Source: Leptolinea sp964397625
GTDB taxonomy: Bacteria; Chloroflexota; Anaerolineae; Anaerolineales; Anaerolineaceae
Assembly: GCA_964397625.1 (NCBI GenBank)
Contig: CAYNJT010000027.1
Location: 1-37,459 of the forward strand
Length of the DNA stretch: 37,459 bases
Reading direction: 5' to 3'
The position numbers were made by a program, and so were the translations under genes. The notes beneath the pieces were generated by a model, which saw only the letters and a list, made by a program, of their open reading frames with translations, was not told the origin of the DNA and searched no databases. The stretch's first letter is position 1; every line of letters starts with the position of its first letter. This document shows positions 24,497 through 31,058 of the stretch, piece by piece.

Positions 24497-24949
24497 ATGA
24501 ATGAGTTATTTGCCATTATTCAAAAATTTTTCACCGACGATGAATGGTACTACCTGCAGCTGGGCAATCAGCCTATACTGCAAATGACCTTTCAGGGAAA
24601 AAATGGCAAATGGACCTGCTACGCCCAGGTGCACGAAGAACAACCAATCTTCTTTTTCTTTTCGGTCTGCCCGGTGAATGTGCCCGAAGACAAACGTCTT
24701 TCCATGGCTGATTTTCTCACCCGGGCCAATTATGGCTTGAAAGTGGGAAACTTTGAAATGGATTTCTCTGACGGAGAGATTCGTTACAAAACCAGCATTA
24801 ATGTGGAAAATGACCAGCTGACTCACGCGATCATCCGGAACCTGGTGTATGCCAACCTCTGGACAATGGATCGCTATCTTTCTGGAATACTTTCAGTTAT
24901 ATACGGAGATATCACCCCGGTCGAGGCAATTAAAAAATCGGAGGAATAA
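24497..24949 (+). CDS. YbjN-domain protein
   Basis: A 150-residue cytoplasmic protein without signal or membrane helix. The sequence has the alternating strand/helix pattern of YbjN / type-III-secretion-chaperone-like folds: a helix at the start, three to four antiparallel strands (GNQPILQMTFQ, WTCYAQVHEEQ, PIFFFFSVCP), then a helix, strands and two C-terminal helices. YbjN-like proteins are thought to act as chaperones or sensory regulators; the function here is unknown. The stop TAA is immediately before the nitroreductase ATG, whose ribosome site (GGAGG 24940-24944) lies inside this gene, so the two genes form an operon. Confidence 0.7.
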   Translation: MNELFAIIQKFFTDDEWYYLQLGNQPILQMTFQGKNGKWTCYAQVHEEQPIFFFFSVCPVNVPEDKRLSMADFLTRANYGLKVGNFEMDFSDGEIRYKTSINVENDQLTHAIIRNLVYANLWTMDRYLSGILSVIYGDITPVEAIKKSEE

Positions 24950-25459
24950 ATGGACGTACTGGAAGCCATTTTATCAAGGCGAAGTATTCGGAAATACACA
25001 TCAGAACCCGTTACAGATCAGGAAATTGATACTCTCCTGCAGGCAGCCATGGCCGCGCCGTCCTCTGGAAATGCCCGCCCATGGCATTTCATCGTGATCC
25101 GCGACCACGCAGCCATGGAAGAAGTGGCGCGCTGCCATCCTTATGCCGGAATGCTCCCCCAGGCGCAGGCGGCCATACTGGTCTGCGCGGATGAAAAGCT
25201 GGAAAATCACCCCGGCCGCTGGCCGCAGGACTGTGCTGCCGCGACTGAGAATATTCTTCTTGCCGCGCACGCCCTCGGCCTGGGCGCGGTTTGGATCGGG
25301 CTGTATCCCGAAATTGAACGGCTGCCTGTGATTATGAAATTATTCAATCTACCGCCAAACGTTCACCCCTTATCTCTGGTGGCGTTGGGCCGGCCAAACG
25401 AGAAAAAGCTCCCACCCCACCGCTTTAAACCAGAACGCATTCATATGGAACGCTGGTAA
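24950..25459 (+). CDS. Nitroreductase-family FMN oxidoreductase
   Basis: A 169-residue protein of the nitroreductase superfamily, short class. Recognisable parts are the FMN-phosphate-binding RRSIRKYTSEPV (about 9-21), APSSGNARPWHF (about 35-47) and the later GLGAVWIGLYP (about 115-125). Such enzymes are homodimers that use NAD(P)H to reduce quinones, flavins or nitro compounds. At 169 residues it is close to the usual lower size. ATG 24950 directly abuts the YbjN-like stop and GGAGG precedes it. It is convergent with sigA, with a palindromic terminator between. Confidence 0.9.
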   Translation: MDVLEAILSRRSIRKYTSEPVTDQEIDTLLQAAMAAPSSGNARPWHFIVIRDHAAMEEVARCHPYAGMLPQAQAAILVCADEKLENHPGRWPQDCAAATENILLAAHALGLGAVWIGLYPEIERLPVIMKLFNLPPNVHPLSLVALGRPNEKKLPPHRFKPERIHMERW

Positions 25460-25490
25460 ACGCGTAGAACCGGATTTTCTCTGTAAATTA

Positions 25491-25520
25491 TGCAGGGGTC
25501 GACGGCCGTCGACCCCTGCA
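25491..25520. terminator. 30-bp perfect palindrome between convergent genes
   Basis: TGCAGGGGTCGACGG and its exact inverse with no spacer, 31 bp after the nitroreductase stop and 30 bp before the end of sigA. The hairpin is very stable but the following T runs are short (TGTTTTATC rightward, TAATTTACAG leftward). It may be a terminator for both genes or a member of a dispersed palindrome family. Confidence 0.65.
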
Positions 25521-25550
25521 TGTTTTATCATATCGTGATGGTATTTCGCG

Positions 25551-26726
25551 CTATTGCACGTAGTCTTTCAACTGGCGCGCGCGGCGCGGATGCCGCAGCC
25601 GGCTGAGGGCTTTTCCTTCAATCTGGCGGATGCGCTCGCGAGTCAGACCGAACTTTTTGCCCACTTCTTCCAGCGTATAGGTTCGTCCGTTATCCAGGCC
25701 AAAACGCAGCCGAAGGATGCGCGCCTCACGCGGCGGCAGAGTTGACAGAACTTCTTCAATTTTCTCACGCAAAAGATTCGTGTACGCGGATTGCATGGGT
25801 GTGGGCGTCACTTCATCTTCCACGAACATGCCTAATTCCGAATCATCTTCGTCGTTAATCGGGCTTTCCAATGACAACGGCAGCCATGAAACCTGCATCA
25901 TCCAGTCCACTTTGTTGGAACTGACCCCGATCTGGTCGCCCAACTCTTCATTTGTGGGGATGCGCCCCAGTTTTTGTTCCATTTCATGCGTCAATTTGTA
26001 TAACTGGCGAATGCGGTCAACCATGTGAACGGGAACACGTATGGTGCGTCCCTGGTCTGCAATGGAGCGGGTGATAGTCTGCCGGATCCACCAGGTGGCA
26101 TATGTGGAAAACCGGAATCCGCGTTGATATTCATATTTTTCCACAGCCTTCATTAACCCCAAATTGCCTTCCTGGATCAGGTCAAGGAAGGGGACTCCCC
26201 GGCTCAGGTAACGCTTGGCAATAGAGACTACCAACCGGGTATTAGCCTTGATCAAATGTTCACGCGCGCGCAGTCCATCTTCAACCGTTCGTTCCAGTTC
26301 CTCGCGCAGCTCAGGCGCGCTTCGATCGGTAAAATTCTTCAACTTTTTCCTGGCAGCCAGCCCGGATTCGATACGCCGGGCAAGATCCAGTTCTTCCTCT
26401 ACATTCAAGAGGGGAACCCTTGACATCTCTTTAAGATACAATCCAATGGTATCTTCGCTGGAAAGAGGCGCGAGATCAGAATACGGATCAAAATCGGTAT
26501 CGCTGATATCTTCGCCGACATCCAGCGTATCCGTATCGCCGTCAAGAAATTCAACACCCCTACGGCGCAAAGCCATCATCACCGCTTCCAGCCGTTCCGC
26601 GTCAGCGGACACTTCGGGATATGCTTCCATCAGATCTTCGGTTGTCAGGTAACCTTGCACGTCTGCTTTTTCGAGCAGCATGCCAAGTATGGGGGTGTTT
26701 TTACGTCGTCTTGCTGGATTTGCCAT
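25551..26726 (-). CDS. sigA: Primary sigma factor (RpoD/SigA)
   Basis: A 391-residue group 1-type sigma70 protein. It has a short region 1.1-like N-terminus (about 1-85), region 1.2 (SSEDTIGLYLKEMSRVPLLN, about 88-107), and region 2 with VSIAKRYLSRGVPFLDLIQE and the -10-recognising FRFSTYATWWIRQTITRSIA (about 165-230). Region 3 and region 4 follow, with the -35 helix-turn-helix TLEEVGKKFGLTRERIRQIE (about 350-375). It directs RNA polymerase to housekeeping promoters of the TTGACA/TATAAT type, like those seen in this window. GGAGGGAAGG precedes ATG 26726. It lies 31 bp downstream of yceD and probably shares the promoter at 27278. Confidence 0.94.
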   Translation of the reverse strand: MANPARRRKNTPILGMLLEKADVQGYLTTEDLMEAYPEVSADAERLEAVMMALRRRGVEFLDGDTDTLDVGEDISDTDFDPYSDLAPLSSEDTIGLYLKEMSRVPLLNVEEELDLARRIESGLAARKKLKNFTDRSAPELREELERTVEDGLRAREHLIKANTRLVVSIAKRYLSRGVPFLDLIQEGNLGLMKAVEKYEYQRGFRFSTYATWWIRQTITRSIADQGRTIRVPVHMVDRIRQLYKLTHEMEQKLGRIPTNEELGDQIGVSSNKVDWMMQVSWLPLSLESPINDEDDSELGMFVEDEVTPTPMQSAYTNLLREKIEEVLSTLPPREARILRLRFGLDNGRTYTLEEVGKKFGLTRERIRQIEGKALSRLRHPRRARQLKDYVQ

Positions 26727-26757
26727 GCCCTTCCCTCCTCTTTATGGCTGCACCAGA

Positions 26758-27243
26758 TCAATCTCGAGACCGCATTTTTTCAGCCTGGTGCTCGCAGATC
26801 TGGTGATTGAGGTTTTCACCGCACACGGTACATAGGCCCTTACAATCTTCCCTGCATACCGTTTTGATCGGGACTTCGATCAACAGGTACTCGCGCAACA
26901 AAGGCAGCAGATCGATGTTGCCATCTTCCGGTACAATAAGGCCGGAATCAGTGACTGAGTTCGTGTGAAACGCGTACAATTCACTGAAATCAGTTTTCAA
27001 AGGCTGATCATATTCATCCAGGCAGCGGACACATTCTGCAGCAATACTGGAAGAAAAGCTCGCCTGGACAAGAATTCCCTTTGGCGTCCGCGTCAGCTCA
27101 ACCTTACCCACCAGCTTCTGAAGATTCAGGTCGCTTCCGAGACTAATGGCTGGAAGGTCGAAGTTGATCTCGCGGCTGGTACTGATCGGTGCGTTGATCA
27201 GAAAGCCGGCATTGATCCGTAAGGGGTAGCGATCTTGTGCCAA
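26758..27243 (-). CDS. yceD: YceD/DUF177-family protein
   Basis: A 161-residue protein of the DUF177 family, linked in other bacteria to 23S rRNA processing or ribosome large-subunit synthesis. The conserved part has CVRCLDEYDQP (about 90-100) and, towards the C-terminus, CREDCKGLCTVCGENLN (about 130-147), a Cys-rich signature of the family. The only reasonable start is TTG 27243 (MAQDRYPLR), because no ATG or GTG occurs in frame near the N-terminus. In many bacteria rpmF (L32) follows; here sigA follows instead after 31 bp. A near-consensus promoter lies just upstream. Confidence 0.85.
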   Translation of the reverse strand: MAQDRYPLRINAGFLINAPISTSREINFDLPAISLGSDLNLQKLVGKVELTRTPKGILVQASFSSSIAAECVRCLDEYDQPLKTDFSELYAFHTNSVTDSGLIVPEDGNIDLLPLLREYLLIEVPIKTVCREDCKGLCTVCGENLNHQICEHQAEKMRSRD

Positions 27244-27277
27244 GGTGAATCCACGTTTAAATTAATAAGATATACGC

Positions 27278-27305
27278 ATTATAGCACGCAGAATCTTAAA
27301 GTCAA
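27278..27305 (-). promoter_or_regulatory. Promoter of the yceD-sigA operon
   Basis: On the minus strand: TTGACT (27300-27305), 16-bp spacer, TATAAT (27278-27283). Predicted start near 27271, leader about 28 nt to TTG 27243. This would make sigA dependent on its own type of promoter. Confidence 0.75.
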
Positions 27306-27342
27306 CGACTTAACAAAATTCAATGGTAATTTGGTGGAAATT

Positions 27343-27942
27343 ATGCGAATTCTTCTGGCAAGCAGTAACAAAGGAAAATTGAATGAAATACTCGACCTGC
27401 TTCAGGATGTTCCACTGAAGGTCCTTTTACCGGGGGATCTCGGAATTGGTCTGGAAGTGGAGGAAGACGGCAAGACCTACGCGGAGAATGCCCTTAAGAA
27501 AGCGCTTGCCTATTGTGCCGCCAGCGGGCTGGTAACCCTGGCGGATGATTCAGGGCTGGAAGTGGAAACCCTGGGAGGCAAACCGGGGCTGCATTCCGCC
27601 CGCTTTTCAGGTAAACCCGGCGCCACTGACGCGGACCGGCGCGCCTATCTGCTAGATAAACTGAAAGGGCATCCCCGCCCCTGGCCGGCAGCCTTTCGCA
27701 GTACAGTGGTCATCGCCACGCCAGACGGACGTACCTTTACCCTGGACGGTGAATGCCGCGGCGAGATCATCCCGGAAGAGCGTGGCAGCAACGGCTTCGG
27801 GTACGATCCCATCTTCCTGGTGGAAGGATTGGGACGCACCATGGCCGAATTGAGCATGGAAGAGAAGAACAGGCTCAGCCACCGGGCGCGCGCCATTCTG
27901 GCGGCAAAACCGGTATTATTGGATTTGCTGAAATCAAATTGA
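27343..27942 (+). CDS. rdgB: XTP/dITP diphosphatase (RdgB/HAM1 family)
   Basis: A 199-residue housekeeping pyrophosphatase that removes ITP, dITP and XTP from the nucleotide pool. It has the substrate-binding SSNKGKLNEI (about 7-16), the metal-binding LADDSGLEVETLGGKPG (about 66-82), and the base-recognition GSNGFGYDPIF (about 147-157), followed by SHRARA. ATG 27343 is used with GGTGGA upstream; a longer reading back to 27235 crosses the yceD promoter and is unlikely. It is divergent from yceD-sigA and convergent with the thioesterase. Confidence 0.94.
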   Translation: MRILLASSNKGKLNEILDLLQDVPLKVLLPGDLGIGLEVEEDGKTYAENALKKALAYCAASGLVTLADDSGLEVETLGGKPGLHSARFSGKPGATDADRRAYLLDKLKGHPRPWPAAFRSTVVIATPDGRTFTLDGECRGEIIPEERGSNGFGYDPIFLVEGLGRTMAELSMEEKNRLSHRARAILAAKPVLLDLLKSN

Positions 27943-27956
27943 TCGTTGAACTCAAG

Positions 27957-27990
27957 AGACCCTAAGGGTTTTTAAAAACCCTTAGGGTCT
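27957..27990. terminator. Bidirectional terminator, 34-bp perfect palindrome
   Basis: AGACCCTAAGGGTTTTT followed directly by its exact inverse. In both directions the GC-rich stem runs into the T5/A5 core, so the structure suits rho-independent ending of both convergent genes (rdgB and the thioesterase). The stop codons lie 15 bp before and 3 bp after it. Confidence 0.75.
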
Positions 27991-27992
27991 GG

Positions 27993-28751
27993 TCACCGAT
28001 CTTTCCACTTAACCAGCGCCTCAAACGCCCGTGTCCCACTGGTTATGTTCAATCCATCCACTCCCCAAAGTCCAGACTTCCCCTCGGGTTTGTGCAGGTT
28101 GATCGCCACTTCTTCGCTGGGACGGATTTCTTTATCATAGTTGACCTGCATCCATTCGATTTGATTCTGGTGATGTAATTCAAGCGGAAAAGAATCACAG
28201 ATCCATTCCACGTACCGACTGTTGTTGACATGCCCGAGCATGTCAATGGCGGAATATCCTGCCGTTAAGCGCAGGCTTTCTTCGCCGCCTTCACTCACCG
28301 AAAGCCGGTCAAGCGGCTCATCCAGCGCCGTCTTTTCCGAGAGGCAGGGCAGGCTCAGCCCGGCCGACATAGGCGGCACCATTCTTCGCGCGGTGGCATC
28401 AATCACCAGCCAGGCGGATGACGCCGCGGCCAATAGCTCACTCTGCGCAGAATGAATCTCATAGTCCCGCACAAAGAACAGCTTCTGTTGAATGGTTTTC
28501 GGCCAGGTGGTAATGGTGATCTCTTCCCCATCTGTCGGGAAGCGCAGGAATTTGATCTTCATGCGGGAATGCACCCAGTACAGGTTGCGGGAAAACATAG
28601 ACTCAAAACCGCACCCCAGGCGTTCGGCATGCTGACCGGCCGCTTCCGTTAGATGTTGAAAGAAAGCTGCCGGTTTCCAACGGCGGTTCAGGTCACACTC
28701 GAATGAATTGATCCGCAATATGCGCTGCAACAGTAACAGATCTTCGGTCAT
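27993..28751 (-). CDS. Acyl-ACP thioesterase (FatA/B family)
   Basis: A 252-residue double hotdog-fold thioesterase that frees fatty acids from acyl carrier protein. It has the N-terminal hotdog (about 5-130, DLNRRWKPAAFFQHLTEAAG) and the second with IDMLGHVNNSRYVEW (about 168-183), which carries the conserved Asn-His-type catalytic region. Bacterial members are common in anaerobic Firmicutes and Chloroflexota. ATG 28751 has a weak GAAAG upstream. It could set chain length of membrane lipids or provide free fatty acids; substrate chain length cannot be read from the sequence. Confidence 0.88.
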   Translation of the reverse strand: MTEDLLLLQRILRINSFECDLNRRWKPAAFFQHLTEAAGQHAERLGCGFESMFSRNLYWVHSRMKIKFLRFPTDGEEITITTWPKTIQQKLFFVRDYEIHSAQSELLAAASSAWLVIDATARRMVPPMSAGLSLPCLSEKTALDEPLDRLSVSEGGEESLRLTAGYSAIDMLGHVNNSRYVEWICDSFPLELHHQNQIEWMQVNYDKEIRPSEEVAINLHKPEGKSGLWGVDGLNITSGTRAFEALVKWKDR

Positions 28752-28853
28752 CTACTTTCGATCCCAGGTAAAAAGTTCATCCAATAATAATCGGTTTTCC
28801 AATCGATGAAACCAATTCTCATTTATCCAAACACCCAGGGTATTAAAAGCAGC

Positions 28854-28885
28854 CTCCGCCGGGGGTGGTCAGGAACCCGGCGGAG
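28854..28885 (-). terminator. Possible terminator hairpin downstream of the DNPH1-like gene
   Basis: CTCCGCCGGG (28854-28863) pairs with CCCGGCGGAG (28876-28885), a 10-bp GC-rich stem with a 12-nt loop. Leftward it runs into GCTGCTTTTAAT, a weak U tract. It sits in the 260-bp gap between the thioesterase and the DNPH1-like gene. Confidence 0.45.
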
Positions 28886-28912
28886 ACTTTCGCCAAAGGA
28901 GGAGACAGCGAT

Positions 28913-28954
28913 ATGATCTCTTTTAGTATTCAGCGAACTGAACTATCCAAATAA
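28913..28954 (+). CDS. Very short ORF with a strong ribosome site (13 codons)
   Basis: ATG 28913 opens a 13-codon frame (MISFSIQRTELSK) that ends at TAA 28952-28954. It is preceded at 8 nt by AAAGGAGGAG (28895-28904), one of the best Shine-Dalgarno sequences in the window, in a gap without another gene on this strand. It may be a leader peptide, a remnant of a lost gene or chance. Nothing in the peptide is recognised. Confidence 0.25.
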   Translation: MISFSIQRTELSK

Positions 28955-29011
28955 TAACCGACTCCCAGTTGTCTGACCATTGCCGAAAGTCACGATATCG
29001 CCGGATAACAC

Positions 29012-29437
29012 TCACTCATTACCCACCGACTTTAAGAAGACTCTCATTTCTTTTATGGCGTCTTCGGCACTCGTGTATTCACAAAACTGATATAGCGGCG
29101 ATGGGTTCCCCAGGATCATTTTAGAAACACGGCTGCCATTCTTATAACAGCAGAAAATCGGTTTACCCAACGATTCCGCAAGGGCAATTTCATATCCCAC
29201 ACCATGAGAAGGCGTGGTCACCTCAGCCACCAAGGCGTCACAGGCTTTTACCCAACCGGTATCCCGCAAATAGATCTCTTGCGGGTCGACCACCATTTCC
29301 AACGCCAGTATGTCCGAATCTGAAAGATGCGCTGTGGGAACGGAGTGCCCGTCATCCAGCAGGGCATTAACCAGCGTCTTGTATTCCCGCTGGTCATCGC
29401 GTCCACCAGTGATAGAACAGGAGAAATAAATATTCAT
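29012..29437 (-). CDS. Nucleoside 2-deoxyribosyltransferase/DNPH1-like hydrolase
   Basis: A 141-residue Rossmann-like protein of the nucleoside 2-deoxyribosyltransferase superfamily. The N-terminus IYFSCSITGGRDDQREYKTL matches the IYFaGSIrGGR pattern of DNPH1 (Rcl), which hydrolyses the N-glycosidic bond of 2'-deoxynucleoside 5'-monophosphates. The catalytic Glu is probably in HGVGYEIALAESLGKP (about 85-92), and Asp68 in ACDALVAEV supports the site. Such enzymes clean modified deoxynucleotides. It is divergent from the LysM lipoprotein gene. Exact substrate (deoxynucleoside or its 5'-phosphate) is not certain. Confidence 0.8.
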   Translation of the reverse strand: MNIYFSCSITGGRDDQREYKTLVNALLDDGHSVPTAHLSDSDILALEMVVDPQEIYLRDTGWVKACDALVAEVTTPSHGVGYEIALAESLGKPIFCCYKNGSRVSKMILGNPSPLYQFCEYTSAEDAIKEMRVFLKSVGNE

Positions 29438-29563
29438 GCCTGGAAAGCCTTTTCAGTCTACGAATGATTGTCTGGCGCGCTTCTTGCACCATATGCGGTA
29501 CACTCCAATACCAGAAAAATCTGGCGGTGAATGTCGCCTGCGGAGTGGGAAGGAGCAATAAAA

Positions 29564-30160
29564 ATGAAAAAAGCCTTTTTCGCCCTTTCCATGGCATCGA
29601 TTGTACTGCTAATGCTGGCCAGCGGTTGCCAGATGAAGGCATCCAGAACATCAACAGCCAAACCAACACCGGCGGTGTTAACATTGCTGGATGAAACTCA
29701 ACCGCAGGCTACGAAAAAAGTACAGGCAGCTACCGTGGCACCAAAAGCTGTTGCCAAAGCGGTATCATCGAGCAGTTCAGATGATGAAGAAGCTGAGCCA
29801 ACACCTGATACACATCGTCCGGAAACCTATTCACTCAATAAGGGGGAGTGGCCGTTCTGTATTGCCAGGCGATACAACGTCAATCCAATCGATCTTCTAA
29901 GTGCAAGCGGCCTTTCTCTTGAATCGAAACCGGATGTGGGTTATGTTCTCAAAATTCCACAAACCGGTGAATGGCCGGAAAGCCGTTTCGGCCGCCGCAG
30001 TATCCGCGCCCATCCTGCAGATCATACCGTAGTGGCCGGTGAAACACTCAACACCATTGCCTGCCTATACGGCGATGTCGATCCAAGTGGTATTGTGGAA
30101 GCCAATAACCTCTCAGAGCCTTACAAGATCAAGGCTGGTATGACCCTGCATATCCCCTGA
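29564..30160 (+). CDS. LysM-domain lipoprotein
   Basis: A 198-residue exported protein with a lipoprotein signal ending in the lipobox LASGC (Cys about 24), a long Ala/Ser/Thr/Lys-rich and then acidic linker (about 25-90), and two LysM-type domains. The first is at about 93-140 (YSLNKGEWPFCIARRYNVNP) and the second at about 152-197 (HTVVAGETLNTIACLYGDV). It has no catalytic domain. It should sit on the membrane and hold on to peptidoglycan or another glycan. Cys residues in each LysM (FCIARR, IACLYG) may pair as a disulphide. ATG 29564 has AAGGAG at 29550-29555. Confidence 0.88.
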   Translation: MKKAFFALSMASIVLLMLASGCQMKASRTSTAKPTPAVLTLLDETQPQATKKVQAATVAPKAVAKAVSSSSSDDEEAEPTPDTHRPETYSLNKGEWPFCIARRYNVNPIDLLSASGLSLESKPDVGYVLKIPQTGEWPESRFGRRSIRAHPADHTVVAGETLNTIACLYGDVDPSGIVEANNLSEPYKIKAGMTLHIP

Positions 30161-30211
30161 TTCACGGGTATTCCGAGATCTCCTCGATAGAATCTCGATC
30201 CAATCCTCAAC

Positions 30212-30245
30212 ATGAAAAGACGCACCCGCCAGTGCGTCTTTTCAT
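30212..30245. terminator. Rho-independent terminator after the LysM lipoprotein gene
   Basis: Perfect 14-bp stem ATGAAAAGACGCAC / GTGCGTCTTTTCAT with a 6-nt loop, about 50 bp after the stop. The TTTTC segment within the stem serves as the U tract. Confidence 0.75.
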
Positions 30246-30318
30246 TTGAACCTTGCGGTTTAAATAATCATATCAAATATCACCCTTAAAGACTACTTAA
30301 TGAAGGAAAGGAACAGGG

Positions 30319-30324
30319 TATAAT
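30319..30324 (+). promoter_or_regulatory. -10 box of the Nudix hydrolase gene
   Basis: TATAAT preceded by GG, 36 nt before ATG 30361. The -35 position (CTTAAT) is poor. The leader is A/C-rich with no Shine-Dalgarno sequence. Confidence 0.5.
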
Positions 30325-30360
30325 ACGGAAAATCAAATCCGAAGCACCCCCGAACAAAAA

Positions 30361-30897
30361 ATGAATTTTGAATGGCTGGAAGAAGAAGAAAGATATCGCG
30401 GAAGAGCCTTCGCGGTTAAAAAAGTAAAAGTCCGTTTACCTGACGGCAGAGAAACAACCTACGATTACGTGAAACATTCCGGGGCTGTAACCCTGGTTCC
30501 GGTGGACGATCAAAATCGCATTCTTTTTGTGAATCAGTATCGCATGGGTGTTAAAGGCATCCTGCGGGAACTCCCTGCGGGCACACTGGAGGAAGGGGAG
30601 GATCCGGCATTGTGCGCGGCCCGTGAGATCCGCGAGGAAACCGGGATGGCCGCTGGAACTGTCACAAAACTGGGTGAGTTCTTCCTGGCGCCCGGTTATT
30701 CATCTGAATACATGCACGTTTATCTGATGACCGACCTGTACCCTTCACCCCTCAAACACGATGATGATGAATTCCTGCAAACCGAAGCCATCCCGGTGGA
30801 TACCGTCTGGGAGATGATCTTTTCCAATCAGATCAAGGATGGAAAAACCCTGGCCTGTCTTTTACTGGCACTAAAAAGCCTGAAAAAAGCTGTATGA
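30361..30897 (+). CDS. Nudix hydrolase, ADP-ribose pyrophosphatase-like
   Basis: A 178-residue Nudix protein. The Nudix box is complete (GTLEEGEDPALCAAREIREE then TGM, about residues 77-99), giving the metal-binding REIREE. A proline-rich segment, APGYSSE (about 114-121), follows at the distance typical of NudF-type ADP-ribose pyrophosphatases. The N-terminal domain-swap strands also fit NudF. It probably hydrolyses ADP-ribose or related NDP-sugars. No RBS is seen before ATG 30361. AAAAGCCTG near the stop can pair with CAGGCTTTT (30901-30909), a possible terminator overlapping the end of the gene. Confidence 0.88.
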   Translation: MNFEWLEEEERYRGRAFAVKKVKVRLPDGRETTYDYVKHSGAVTLVPVDDQNRILFVNQYRMGVKGILRELPAGTLEEGEDPALCAAREIREETGMAAGTVTKLGEFFLAPGYSSEYMHVYLMTDLYPSPLKHDDDEFLQTEAIPVDTVWEMIFSNQIKDGKTLACLLLALKSLKKAV

Positions 30898-30925
30898 TAA
30901 CAGGCTTTTCGGTGATTTTTGGTAC

Positions 30926-30954
30926 TTATTGAGGATTTTGAACTGGCATATACT
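30926..30954 (+). promoter_or_regulatory. Possible promoter of nifJ
   Basis: TATACT (30949-30954) with TTATTG (30926-30931) 17 bp upstream. The -10 is good, the -35 is a weak match. The leader to ATG 31059 would be about 100 nt. Confidence 0.35.
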
Positions 30955-31058
30955 TTTTTCTGGATGAAAAAGAATACCCGACTGAAGGGTAAATAATAAC
31001 CAACCCAACCGAGTGGCAGGAAACGCACCCGGAAATTTTTGTGAATGGAGTAAGCCAA

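Noticed and set aside
29484..29504. TTGCAC and TACACT upstream of the LysM lipoprotein gene as a promoter
   Set aside because: The spacer is only 9 bp, too short for a sigma70 promoter; no better -35 pairs with TACACT.
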